Shown piece after piece: positions 42,845 to 51,251 of a stretch of DNA of 64,000 nucleotides. Position 1 is the first letter of the stretch; the number at the start of each line of letters is the position of its first letter. The position numbers and the translations under genes are program-made. The stretch lies in NCBI RefSeq assembly GCF_020686965.1, contig NZ_JAJEPS010000001.1, forward strand, positions 186,001-250,000, in the 5' to 3' direction. Below the pieces are notes generated by a model. That model ran no database searches, was not told the origin of the DNA, and saw only the letters and a program-made list of their open reading frames with translations. This DNA comes from Hominiventricola filiformis (lineage in GTDB: Bacteria; Bacillota; Clostridia; Lachnospirales; Lachnospiraceae).

Positions 42845-43901
42845 AGTATTTCTGATAGTCACCGCTGGTCACATTCTTCATCCAGTCCTCATGCTCGAAG
42901 AACCACTGAATGGTCTTCTTGATGCCCTCGGCGAACATGGTCTCCGGATACCAGCCGATCTCTGCTTTGATCTTGTCCGGTGCAATGGCATAACGACGGT
43001 CATGTCCCTTACGATCAGTTACGTAGGTAATCAGCTTCTCGCTTACCAGTGCTTTTCTCGGATCACTGTCCGGAAGCATCTCCTGCAGAGTATCCAGAAT
43101 AATATGAATGATCTCAATGTTCTGCTTCTCGTTGTGTCCGCCGATGTTGTAACGCTCGCCCAGTTTTCCTTTTTCCTGAACCATGTCGATTGCCTTTGCA
43201 TGGTCATCTACATAGAGCCAGTCACGAACATTCTTACCATCACCATATACCGGCAGCGCTTTGCCCTGCAGTGCGTTGTTGATTACCAGCGGAATCAGTT
43301 TCTCCGGGAACTGATACGGGCCATAGTTGTTGCTGCAGCTGGTAATGTTGCACGGGAATTTATAAGTATCAAAATATGCCTTGGTCAGCATGTCTCCACT
43401 TGCCTTGCTTGCAGAGTAGGGGCTGTGGGGAGAGAACGGAGTTGTCTCATAGAAATAATTATCTCCGTCATCCAGAGAACCGTATACTTCGTCAGTGGAA
43501 ACATACAGGAATTTCTTATTCTCCTTAAAGCTTCCGTCCGGCAGCTCCCATGCTGCTTTTGCTGCATTCAGCATGACCAGAGTACCCAGTACATTGGTCT
43601 TAACAAATACTTCCGGATTCTTGATACTGCGGTCTACATGGCTCTCTGCTGCGAAATGAACCACGCGGTCAATATCATTCTCCTCGAAAATTTTGGTAAT
43701 TGCCTCGCTGTCACAGATGTCTGCTCTTACGAATGTATAGTTCGGATAGTCCTCTACATCTTTTAAGTTCTCCAGATTACCTGCATAGGTCAGCACGTCC
43801 ACATTGATAATACGGATCTCCTCGCCGTATTTGCGGAACATATAATGAATGTAATTGGAGCCGATAAATCCGGCACCGCCTGTTACGAGATAAGTTCTCA
43901 T
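42819..43901 (-). CDS. rfbB: dTDP-glucose 4,6-dehydratase
   Basis: RmlB oxidises and dehydrates dTDP-glucose to dTDP-4-keto-6-deoxyglucose. The 360-aa SDR enzyme has the NAD motif GGAGFIGSNYI (about 7), HFAAESHVDRSI (about 83), STDEVYGSL (Asp-Glu pair, about 135) and the YSASKASGD catalytic Tyr-Lys pair (about 160). It is the first gene of the second polysaccharide operon, behind a good promoter, with GGAGG before the ATG. Confidence 0.98.
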   Translation of the reverse strand: MRTYLVTGGAGFIGSNYIHYMFRKYGEEIRIINVDVLTYAGNLENLKDVEDYPNYTFVRADICDSEAITKIFEENDIDRVVHFAAESHVDRSIKNPEVFVKTNVLGTLVMLNAAKAAWELPDGSFKENKKFLYVSTDEVYGSLDDGDNYFYETTPFSPHSPYSASKASGDMLTKAYFDTYKFPCNITSCSNNYGPYQFPEKLIPLVINNALQGKALPVYGDGKNVRDWLYVDDHAKAIDMVQEKGKLGERYNIGGHNEKQNIEIIHIILDTLQEMLPDSDPRKALVSEKLITYVTDRKGHDRRYAIAPDKIKAEIGWYPETMFAEGIKKTIQWFFEHEDWMKNVTSGDYQKYYEEMYKNK

Positions 43902-43991
43902 GAAATTTCCTCCACCATGTAAAATCTTTTATTCTTTCTTCAGCAGCCGTCAGGGCAGAGTACCCCCTTTGATCCCACTGCATTTGGTCTG

Positions 43992-44020
43992 ATTATAGCA
44001 TGATTTTCCCTGTCTGTCAC
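43992..44020 (-). promoter_or_regulatory. Sigma-A promoter of the rfbB-to-gtrA operon
   Basis: -35 GTGACA (44015-44020), 17-base spacer, -10 TATAAT (43992-43997) on the minus strand. The -35 box overlaps the stop of the small gene at 44017. The leader before rfbB is about 85 bases; no known regulatory RNA was recognised in it. Confidence 0.75.
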
Positions 44021-44241
44021 TGTTTTTCATAAAAAACACAGCCCCTGGTCAGTTCCTGCTCTCCATCGCAGTGAATCAGATAGTCTTCTGCATCCAGAAA
44101 CACAGATCCTCCACTGATTCGTACCAGCGCCTCTGCCTCCAGTGCATCGTCTCCGGCTGCCACAGAAAGAGTTCCGGAGCTCATGGAAAAATTGTTTTTC
44201 ACGTGGATTCCGTCCTGATACATCCCTCTTCTTTTGTTCAT
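44017..44241 (-). CDS. Small protein with beta-helix-like repeat, possible remnant of a DUF4353-type protein
   Basis: A 74-aa frame with its own plausible promoter. It includes MSSGTLSVAAGDDALEAEA and LVRISGGSVFLD, which match the repeat style (GDDAL / ISGGSV) of large carbohydrate-binding DUF4353 surface proteins often found beside CotH and VTC genes. It has no signal peptide and only about one and a half repeats, so it looks like a fragment that may still be expressed. The ribosome site (AGAGAGAAG) is weak. Confidence 0.5.
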   Translation of the reverse strand: MNKRRGMYQDGIHVKNNFSMSSGTLSVAAGDDALEAEALVRISGGSVFLDAEDYLIHCDGEQELTRGCVFYEKQ

Positions 44242-44274
44242 GACTCTTCTCTCTTTAATTTCTTTTCTATTACA

Positions 44275-44304
44275 ATATTATCAATCATACAGAAGCTTTG
44301 TAAA
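44275..44304 (-). promoter_or_regulatory. Promoter of the small repeat-protein gene
   Basis: -35 TTTACA (44299-44304), 18-base spacer, -10 TAATAT (44275-44280), minus strand, about 35 bases before the ATG. Confidence 0.55.
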
Positions 44305-44318
44305 GCCTTTATAAAGCG

Positions 44319-44347
44319 TTTACTTTTTTTCGTGACCATGCTATATT
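44319..44347 (+). promoter_or_regulatory. Promoter of the GT39 gene
   Basis: -35 TTTACT (44319-44324), 17-base spacer, -10 TATATT (44342-44347). It diverges from the promoter at 44275-44304. Confidence 0.55.
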
Positions 44348-44381
44348 TTTTGTAACTATTTAGATTATGAGGATTTATTTT

Positions 44382-45875
44382 ATGAAATCATTTTATACAC
44401 GGCTTCTGCGTCTGATTGACCGTCTCTATCCGTTTTTTTTCACATTTCTGACACTGATGACCGCCTTTCTTTGCTTCCGCTGTCTTGGTATCAAGGCGAT
44501 TGACTCCTGGGACGAGGCCCGCCATGGCATTTCCGCCTATGAAATGTTGAAGAATGGAAATTTTCTGGTAAATACCTACCTGAATGAACCCGATTACTGG
44601 AATGTGAAACCTCCCGTTTCTTTCTGGAGCATTATGGCTGGTTTCACCCTGTTTGGCTATACATCAGTGGGGCTTCGGTTCTTCTCTGCCCTTGCCTATC
44701 TGATTACCACGGTCGTGACCGGACTCTTTGCCCGCAGATATGGAAAGCTCACCTCTCTGCTGGTTATGGCATTCCTGTGCGCCAACTATTTTCCCTTTAA
44801 GGCGCATCTGGTCCGCGCCGGAGACGCAGACAGCCTCTATCTTCTGTTCTTCACGCTGGCTATGCTGGCCATGTTAAAGATCCGTGAAAACGGACGTATG
44901 CTTTATGTATGCGGCTTGTGTTTTTCTCTTGCATTTCTGACCAAGAGTTTCCATGCGGGCATGATCGCTGCCATCGGCGGACTCTTTCTTCTGCTGACCG
45001 GAGAATTAAGGAAAATGAAACCGGGAAGATTTCTTCTCTTCCTTGGCTCCGCCCTGCTGCCTGCTGCCCTGTGGGCAGTCTGCCGTTTCCAGTACGACGG
45101 CTTTACCTTCTTCCGGAATATGTACGAAGCCGACATCGCAGGACGAACTGCTGCCGGAGGACTGGAAGGCCATGGATTTCCATTTTCTTTTTACTGGACC
45201 TCCATCTTCTGGAACTTTGACTATATCTACGGCTGGCTGACCCTGCTTGTGATTGTGGGACTGATCTGCCTGTGGATCCGGCCATTCCGCGTGAAAGATT
45301 TTCCCCTTTCCAACACAGATCTCACCGGGCTGCTTCTGTGGTTTCTGGTGCCGTTTCTTGGATTTTCCACCGTGTCCACCAAGCTCATGTGGTACGTCTA
45401 CCCCTGTATCGTACCCCTGTGCCTGTTGGCCGCCATTTTTCTGGGTGCTTTTCTCCAGAACAAAAAACTGCCCGCTTTTATTCTCTGCCTCGGTCTGTGC
45501 GTGGCCGCTGTCGGAACTGGATGGTTTATTCGGAACAATTACCTGGACAACGTCCGCGGTGCCAGAAGCAATGACCTGCAGACCTTTGTCATGGAACAGT
45601 TTGACCGAAACGGGCTTCACACCGGCTCAACCGTTTATCTCGATGCCTATGATCCCTTCCTCTATGCAAATACAACCAAATGGGAGCAGAACATGCAGCT
45701 CCTTGGCATGATGGAAGGCGACCTCACCTGCCAGGATGGCGGCACGGAAGGCTTCCTTGCTGATTCCGATGATGCGCTTCTCATTCTGTCGGTACCCTTC
45801 CTTGCAGATCATCCGGAACTGAAAAACTGTCAGATACTGGCGGATAACGGGCAGTATCTGTTGTTAGAAAAATAA
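44382..45875 (+). CDS. GT39-like (ArnT/PMT family) membrane glycosyltransferase
   Basis: The protein of about 497 aa has roughly 11-12 membrane spans and the family's catalytic motif near the first outside loop, DSWDEARHGISAYEML (about residue 37). Enzymes of this group use polyprenyl-phosphate sugars to modify proteins, lipids or polymers outside the membrane. The start was set at 44382 because GAGG lies nine bases upstream; a start five codons earlier has no ribosome site. The neighbouring operon's GtrA could supply a lipid-linked sugar. It stands alone on the plus strand and ends in a terminator. Confidence 0.85.
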   Translation: MKSFYTRLLRLIDRLYPFFFTFLTLMTAFLCFRCLGIKAIDSWDEARHGISAYEMLKNGNFLVNTYLNEPDYWNVKPPVSFWSIMAGFTLFGYTSVGLRFFSALAYLITTVVTGLFARRYGKLTSLLVMAFLCANYFPFKAHLVRAGDADSLYLLFFTLAMLAMLKIRENGRMLYVCGLCFSLAFLTKSFHAGMIAAIGGLFLLLTGELRKMKPGRFLLFLGSALLPAALWAVCRFQYDGFTFFRNMYEADIAGRTAAGGLEGHGFPFSFYWTSIFWNFDYIYGWLTLLVIVGLICLWIRPFRVKDFPLSNTDLTGLLLWFLVPFLGFSTVSTKLMWYVYPCIVPLCLLAAIFLGAFLQNKKLPAFILCLGLCVAAVGTGWFIRNNYLDNVRGARSNDLQTFVMEQFDRNGLHTGSTVYLDAYDPFLYANTTKWEQNMQLLGMMEGDLTCQDGGTEGFLADSDDALLILSVPFLADHPELKNCQILADNGQYLLLEK

Positions 45876-45883
45876 AAAAGAAA

Positions 45884-45925
45884 ACCGCCCTGTTCAGAAC
45901 ATTTGCTCCAGACAGGACGGTCTTT
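45884..45925. terminator. Bidirectional terminator after GT39 and DUF1540 genes
   Basis: ACCGCCCTGT and ACAGGACGGT form a 10-bp stem (one mismatch, a U-G pair on the minus strand) with T-rich sequence on both outer sides. Confidence 0.75.
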
Positions 45926-45942
45926 TTACATCAGAAATTCAA

Positions 45943-46260
45943 TTAACATTTGCAATCGAAAGTTGTACACTCCGTATTCTTGCAGCTGCAGGCGTTGCTT
46001 CCGCTTACGCGCACCTGATCAGCCGCGCACTTACAGGCATGGTTGTAGCAGCAGGATTCCGCATCGCAGGAAATCTCGGTGGGTTTGCTGGGAATGCTGT
46101 CCGCATTGCTGGCGCCGTCATATTTGCGCTCGCGGAAGCTCTCGCAGCTGGTCTCATCCGTCACCTTCGCATTTTTCCCACCCACATGAATGTTGTCCTT
46201 GCAGCAGGAATCATCCTTATTGTAGGTACAGTTTACAACAGAACAGTCTAATCTTGTCAT
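45943..46260 (-). CDS. Protein with two DUF1540 cysteine-rich domains
   Basis: This 105-aa cytoplasmic protein holds two copies of the DUF1540 module: residues 3-41 (LDCSVVNCTYNKDDSCC...CESF) and about 62-105 (ISCDAESCCYNHACKC...CTTFDC). With 17 cysteines it is likely to bind metal. The ribosome site is strong (AAAGGAGGG, six bases before ATG). DUF1540 proteins are common in Clostridia, but their function is not established. It is a single gene, upstream of the shared terminator. Confidence 0.88.
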   Translation of the reverse strand: MTRLDCSVVNCTYNKDDSCCKDNIHVGGKNAKVTDETSCESFRERKYDGASNADSIPSKPTEISCDAESCCYNHACKCAADQVRVSGSNACSCKNTECTTFDCKC

Positions 46261-46324
46261 GGTTTTCCCTCCTTTTGATGATTACCACCTTAGTATGGGA
46301 AAAACCGTTTAAAAATATGCACGC

Positions 46325-46361
46325 AAAAAAGGTGGAACACATGTACTGCATTCCACCTTTT
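46325..46361 (-). terminator. Terminator after purL
   Basis: On the minus strand AAAGGTGGAA and TTCCACCTTT form a 10-bp stem with a 13-base loop followed by TTTTTTGCG. Confidence 0.9.
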
Positions 46362-46371
46362 CCCTATTTTT

Positions 46372-49300
46372 TTATTTGAAATATTTCACTCCAGACTCAA
46401 AGATCTTCAGATCCTGCTCACCGTAGATATTGATCGCTACTGCGGTGCCGCGTCTCTCGGAATGTGCCATCTTACCGAAGACACGTCCGTCCGGGCTTGT
46501 GATACCTTCGATGGAAGCATAGGAACCATTGACGTTCCATTCTTCATCCATGGTCGGGTTGCCTGCCAGATCTACATACTGGGTTGCCACCTGTCCGTTA
46601 GCAAACAGTTTGTCAATCCACTCCTTCGGAGCTACAAAACGTCCCTCACCATGGGATGCCGGGTTTACATAGACGCCGCCCAGCTCTGCACCTGCCAGCC
46701 ACGGGGACTTGTTGCTGACCACCTTGGTGTAGACCATCTTGGAGATATGGCGGTTAATGGTGTTGAAGGTCAGAGTCGGGGAATCCGGCTGCTGTCCAGT
46801 GATCTCACCGTAGGGAACCAGTCCCAGCTTGATCAGTGCCTGGAAACCGTTGCAGATACCCAGTGCCAGTCCGTCTCTCTCATTCAGAAGCTTTGTTACT
46901 GCTTCCTTGATCTTCTCATTTTCAAATGCGGTTGCAAAGAATTTCGCAGATCCATCCGGTTCGTCACCTGCGGAGAAGCCGCCCGGGAACATGATGATCT
47001 GTGCCTGGCTAATGGCTTTTTCGAAGGCATCTACGGATTCTTTGATATCGCTTTCGCTTAAGTTTTTAAATACCTTGGTTACTACATTCGCACCTGCGCG
47101 CTCAAATGCTTTCGTACTGTCGTACTCGCAGTTGGTACCCGGGAATACCGGGATAAATACGGTCGGTTTTGCCACCTGATGTTTGCATACATAAATGCTG
47201 TCTGCCTTGTAGATCGGTGTATCCAGTACTTCTTTATTCTTCTCTGCCACGGTCGGGAATACTTTCTCCAGTGTTCCTTTCCATGCATCCAGTGCTTCCT
47301 CGGTACTGATGGAAACATTGCCGTAGGAGAAGCCGCTTACCGTCACTTCACCGATCTCGGTATAAGTGATGGAAAGCTCGCCAACTTTGCCTGCCGGAAC
47401 CTCTGCCACGATAGAACCGAATCCAGGTGCAAATGCATCTCTCGGATCCAGATTGTGCTCCAGTTTGACACCGAGTTTATTACCAAATGCCATCTTGCTG
47501 ACTGCCGGAATCACACCCTTGCCATCTAGGGCATAAGCAGAAACGATCTTTCCAGCCTTTACATCCTCAAAGAACTTGCCGTACTGATCCATGATCTTTT
47601 CATAATCCGGCAGATCGTAAGCGTCTCTGTCGACTTTTAAGAGAACCAGCTTGTTACCGGCTTTCTTAAATTCCGGAGTGATAATATGTTTGTAACTTGC
47701 AATATCCACTGCGAAAGATACCAGTGTCGGCGGTACATCGATATCGTTGAAGGTGCCGGACATACTGTCTTTTCCTCCGATGGACGGCAGTCCGAATCCC
47801 AGCTGCGCACTGTAAGCACCGAGGAGGGCTGCGAAGGGCTGGCTCCAACGATGAGGATCCTCAGTCATTCTGCGGAAGTACTCCTGGAAGGTGAAACGGA
47901 TCTTACTGTAATCACCACCGGTTGCCACGATTCTTGCCACAGACTCCAGCACTGCGTAAACAGCACCATGATACGGAGACCAGCTGGACAGATAGGGATC
48001 AAATCCATAACTCATCATAGTAACGGTATCCGTATTTCCTTTGAGTACCGGAAGTTTGGCTACCATTGCCTGGGTCTCGGTCAGCTGATATTTTCCGCCA
48101 TAAGGCATCAGCACGCTGCCTGCTCCGATGGAGCCGTCGAACATCTCCACCAGGCCCTTCTGGGAGCACACATTTAAATCTTTCAGGGTATCCAGCCATT
48201 TTTCACGGATATCACCGACTTCTTTTCTTTCAAAATATTTCTCCGTCTCGGACGGCATGTCCACTGCGACAGAAGTCTCCTGATGAGCACCGTTAGTATC
48301 GAGGAAAGCTCTAGAAATATCCACGATCTTCTTTCCTCTCCAGGTAAGCACCAGTCTCGGAGATTCAGTTACTTCCGCTACGCAGACAGATTCCAGGTTC
48401 TCCTCTGCTGCATATCCCATAAATTCTTTGACGTCTTTCGGATCAACAACCACCGCCATACGCTCCTGGGATTCGGAGATGGCAAGCTCAGTTCCATCAA
48501 GACCTTCATATTTCTTCGGCACCTTGTCCAGATCTACGACCAGACCGTCTGCCAGCTCACCGATTGCTACAGACACACCGCCTGCACCGAAGTCATTACA
48601 TTTTTTAATGAGACGGGTTACTTCCGGACGGCGGAACAGTCTCTGGATCTTACGCTCTGTCGGAGCATTACCTTTCTGCACCTCAGCACCGCAGGTCTCA
48701 ATGGAAGCCTCGGTATGTACTTTGGAAGAACCAGTCGCACCACCGCAGCCGTCACGTCCGGTACGGCCGCCCAGCAGGATGATGATATCTCCCGGATCAG
48801 AAGTCTCACGGATCACATCTTTTCTCGGAGCAGCACCCATAACAGCACCAATCTCCATACGTTTTGCCACATAGTTCGGATGGTAAATCTCTTTTACATA
48901 TCCAGTAGCCAGTCCAATCTGGTTACCATAAGAGCTGTAGCCGCTGGCTGCACCGCGCACCAGTTTTTTCTGGGGCAATTTGCCCTTCAGAGTCTCAGAT
49001 ACCGGAACGGTCGGGTCAGCTGCGCCGGTTACACGCATTGCCTGATATACATAGGTACGGCCTGACAGCGGGTCACGGATAGCTCCGCCCAGACAGGTAG
49101 CCGCACCACCGAAGGGCTCGATCTCTGTCGGATGGTTGTGGGTTTCATTCTTGAAATTAACCAGCCACTCCTCGGTCTCCCCGTCGATTTCGACCGGAAC
49201 TACGATGGAGCAGGCATTGATCTCGTCAGATTCCTCCTGATCCTTGAGTTTTCCTTCTTTTTTCAGCTTTCTCATAGCCATCAGCGCCAGATCCATAAGA

Positions 49301-50115
49301 CAGATGAACTTATCGTCTCTTCCTTTGAAAATCTCTTTATGGTCAGCTACGTACTGCTCATAGGTTTTCTCAATGGGTGCACGATAATATCCGTCTTCGA
49401 ATTTTACATCCTTAAGCTCCGTAGAGAAGGTGGTATGGCGGCAGTGATCGGACCAATACGTATCCAGCACGCGGATCTCGGTCATGGACGGGTCACGGTT
49501 CTCCTCACCTCTGAAGTAGTTCTGGATATGCTGGAAATCCTTGAAGGTCATAGCCAGATTTAAGGAGCTGTAAAGTTCTTTCAGCTCTTCTTCCGGCATA
49601 TTTTTAAATCCATCAAAAATCTTTACATCAGCCGGATCCTCAAATACAGTTACCAGAGTCTCCGGTTTCTCCATGACAGTTTCACGGGAATCTACCGGGT
49701 TGATACAAAATGCCTTGATGGAAGCAAGCTCTGCCTCTGTCGTATTTCCTTCAATTACATAGATGACAGCGGTACGGATCACCGGCTTTTCAGCGGAATT
49801 CAAGAACTGTACGCACTGTACAGCGGAATCTGCTCTCTGGTCGAACTGTCCCGGAAGGAACTCAACACCGAATACTGCGGCTCCTTTGGCGGTCTCAAAG
49901 CTTTCCTGATAAAGAGTATCTACCGGCGGCTCTGCAAATACCGTATGGCATGCTTCTTCAAAAGTCTCATCAGAAATATTCTCTACGTCATAACGGATCA
50001 GGACACGGACACCTGTCACGGTCTGGATACCAAGATAACTTCTGATCTCCTCCTGCAGCTCTTTTGCCTTTACTGCAAACTCAGGTTTCTTTTCCACAAA
50101 GACGCGTCTTACCAT
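46372..50115 (-). CDS. purL: Phosphoribosylformylglycinamidine synthase, single-chain
   Basis: This enzyme converts FGAR to FGAM with ATP and glutamine in purine synthesis. The 1247-aa protein is the large single-chain type: N-terminal PurS-like region (1-140), two AIRS-type ATP-binding halves with HNHPTEIEPFGGAAT (about 330) and FGAGGVSVAIGELADG (about 520), and a C-terminal glutaminase with Cys in ALGICNGFQ (about 1090) and the His-Glu site in NPASHGEGRF (about 1160). Bacilli use separate PurS, PurQ and PurL. It is transcribed alone. GGAGG lies nine bases before the ATG. Confidence 0.97.
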   Translation of the reverse strand: MVRRVFVEKKPEFAVKAKELQEEIRSYLGIQTVTGVRVLIRYDVENISDETFEEACHTVFAEPPVDTLYQESFETAKGAAVFGVEFLPGQFDQRADSAVQCVQFLNSAEKPVIRTAVIYVIEGNTTEAELASIKAFCINPVDSRETVMEKPETLVTVFEDPADVKIFDGFKNMPEEELKELYSSLNLAMTFKDFQHIQNYFRGEENRDPSMTEIRVLDTYWSDHCRHTTFSTELKDVKFEDGYYRAPIEKTYEQYVADHKEIFKGRDDKFICLMDLALMAMRKLKKEGKLKDQEESDEINACSIVVPVEIDGETEEWLVNFKNETHNHPTEIEPFGGAATCLGGAIRDPLSGRTYVYQAMRVTGAADPTVPVSETLKGKLPQKKLVRGAASGYSSYGNQIGLATGYVKEIYHPNYVAKRMEIGAVMGAAPRKDVIRETSDPGDIIILLGGRTGRDGCGGATGSSKVHTEASIETCGAEVQKGNAPTERKIQRLFRRPEVTRLIKKCNDFGAGGVSVAIGELADGLVVDLDKVPKKYEGLDGTELAISESQERMAVVVDPKDVKEFMGYAAEENLESVCVAEVTESPRLVLTWRGKKIVDISRAFLDTNGAHQETSVAVDMPSETEKYFERKEVGDIREKWLDTLKDLNVCSQKGLVEMFDGSIGAGSVLMPYGGKYQLTETQAMVAKLPVLKGNTDTVTMMSYGFDPYLSSWSPYHGAVYAVLESVARIVATGGDYSKIRFTFQEYFRRMTEDPHRWSQPFAALLGAYSAQLGFGLPSIGGKDSMSGTFNDIDVPPTLVSFAVDIASYKHIITPEFKKAGNKLVLLKVDRDAYDLPDYEKIMDQYGKFFEDVKAGKIVSAYALDGKGVIPAVSKMAFGNKLGVKLEHNLDPRDAFAPGFGSIVAEVPAGKVGELSITYTEIGEVTVSGFSYGNVSISTEEALDAWKGTLEKVFPTVAEKNKEVLDTPIYKADSIYVCKHQVAKPTVFIPVFPGTNCEYDSTKAFERAGANVVTKVFKNLSESDIKESVDAFEKAISQAQIIMFPGGFSAGDEPDGSAKFFATAFENEKIKEAVTKLLNERDGLALGICNGFQALIKLGLVPYGEITGQQPDSPTLTFNTINRHISKMVYTKVVSNKSPWLAGAELGGVYVNPASHGEGRFVAPKEWIDKLFANGQVATQYVDLAGNPTMDEEWNVNGSYASIEGITSPDGRVFGKMAHSERRGTAVAINIYGEQDLKIFESGVKYFK

Positions 50116-50194
50116 GCTTCTCTACCTCCATCAGCTCATATGGTTCTATCTTACGGAGCCACAATCCTGCCCCGTTGTTCACATTGTTAAGGTT

Positions 50195-50223
50195 ATCATA
50201 TCACACTTTTTCTGATTAGTAAA
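50195..50223 (-). promoter_or_regulatory. Sigma-A promoter of purL
   Basis: -35 TTTACT (50218-50223), 17-base spacer, -10 TATGAT (50195-50200) on the minus strand, leaving a leader of about 70 bases. No PurR box or guanine riboswitch was recognised in it. Confidence 0.65.
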
Positions 50224-50278
50224 TTTAATATATGTTAATTATGTTATAAATTATACTAATAAATGTAGGAAGACCGAC

Positions 50279-50314
50279 AAAAGAAAAAGGATCCAGATAA
50301 ATTCTGAATCCTTT
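50279..50314 (-). terminator. Terminator after tRNA-Gly
   Basis: On the minus strand AAGGATTCAGA and TCTGGATCCTT form an imperfect stem followed by TTTTCTTTT, two to four bases after the tRNA. Confidence 0.85.
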
Positions 50315-50317
50315 AAG

Positions 50318-50389
50318 AGCACGAGACGGGATTCGAACCCGCGACCCTCGCCTTGGCAAGGCGATACTCCACCACTGAGCCACTCGTGC
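50318..50389 (-). tRNA. tRNA-Gly (anticodon GCC)
   Basis: A complete cloverleaf of 72 bases: 7-bp acceptor GCACGAG / CTCGTGC, a D arm with GCTCAGT, an anticodon stem TCGCC / GGCGA around TTGCCAA (anticodon GCC), and a T arm with GGTTCGAATCC. The discriminator base is T; the CCA end is not encoded. Confidence 0.98.
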
Positions 50390-50428
50390 AAAATCTGTTG
50401 TGCTGTCACTGTATCAGCGACAAAACAT

Positions 50429-50457
50429 ATGATACCGGAAAACGGTACATTTGTCAA
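50429..50457 (-). promoter_or_regulatory. Sigma-A promoter of tRNA-Gly
   Basis: Consensus -35 TTGACA (50452-50457), 17-base spacer, -10 TATCAT (50429-50434) on the minus strand, about 40 bases upstream of the tRNA. Confidence 0.8.
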
Positions 50458-50474
50458 CAGATATTTTTTATCTT

Positions 50475-51251
50475 TCAGATCTTTTCACTTTCATTCAGGA
50501 TCAGCAGGCTGCCCACATACATATTGTTTGGGAAATCTTTTTCCAGAATGCTGTCCAGTTTCTGGTATTCCAGGTCAAACCACTGCTCTTCTGCGGTCAC
50601 CAGCATATGTGCCAGTGCAATACCTGCATCAAAGAGATTAAAATCCTGCTGCATCTGATAGCCGATCTTTCCCGGCTTCTTCACAAACATATGAATTTTG
50701 CCATCGGTCACTACAAAACGCCAGGGCTGCAGGTTCATGGCGGAAGGAGCCACCCTTGCTGCTTCCAGAAGTTTTCGCTGCACTTTGCCAAAATTTCCAT
50801 GGACTTTCACAAACCGATTCAGTTCCATCCGCTTGAATGCTTCCCGATCCCGCTCCAATGGTTCTGCCGGGTAACCAAATGCCATGATCATGACCGGCTC
50901 CAGTTCTTTTTCATCCTCATGCTTCACGCGGGCACCGCCCTGATAACAGCTGCCGATGCCCTTTGTATGCAGATACAGCACCAGCTGTTCCATAAGACAT
51001 CCTGCATTTTTCCGGTAGTCCTCACAGATCTCCGAATAAAGCACCACATAATAGGGTGCTTTCACCAGAAAAAGTCCTGCCAGACGTTTGTCAGAGCCTT
51101 TTAAAATTTTCCATTTCGTCCGGATCTCCGGGCGGATGCCGACTGCATCCTCTCCATACTGTTCGATCTTCTCCAACAGTTTGGGATCAATCTCTGTATC
51201 CCTGTATTTTCTGATTGATTTTCTCCGAAAAATTGCTTCATACAGTGTCAT
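50475..51251 (-). CDS. Nitroreductase-family flavoprotein
   Basis: About 258 aa from MTLYEAIFRRKSIRKY, the usual start of this FMN-dependent family; the ATG at 51251 overlaps the pepF end by 14 bases, with AAAGG ten bases upstream. FMN-binding motifs include RRKSIRKY (about 8-15), APSAMNLQPWRF (about 178) and the GIALAHML helix. It is made of two half-domains, the variant in which a second RxxS-like segment occurs in the C-terminal half. The substrate is unknown. It shares the transcript with pepF. Confidence 0.88.
   Translation of the reverse strand: MTLYEAIFRRKSIRKYRDTEIDPKLLEKIEQYGEDAVGIRPEIRTKWKILKGSDKRLAGLFLVKAPYYVVLYSEICEDYRKNAGCLMEQLVLYLHTKGIGSCYQGGARVKHEDEKELEPVMIMAFGYPAEPLERDREAFKRMELNRFVKVHGNFGKVQRKLLEAARVAPSAMNLQPWRFVVTDGKIHMFVKKPGKIGYQMQQDFNLFDAGIALAHMLVTAEEQWFDLEYQKLDSILEKDFPNNMYVGSLLILNESEKI

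Noticed and set aside
50318..50389. tRNA-Gly as the prophage attachment site
   Set aside because: It is about 6.9 kb from the phage border, with ordinary host genes in between.
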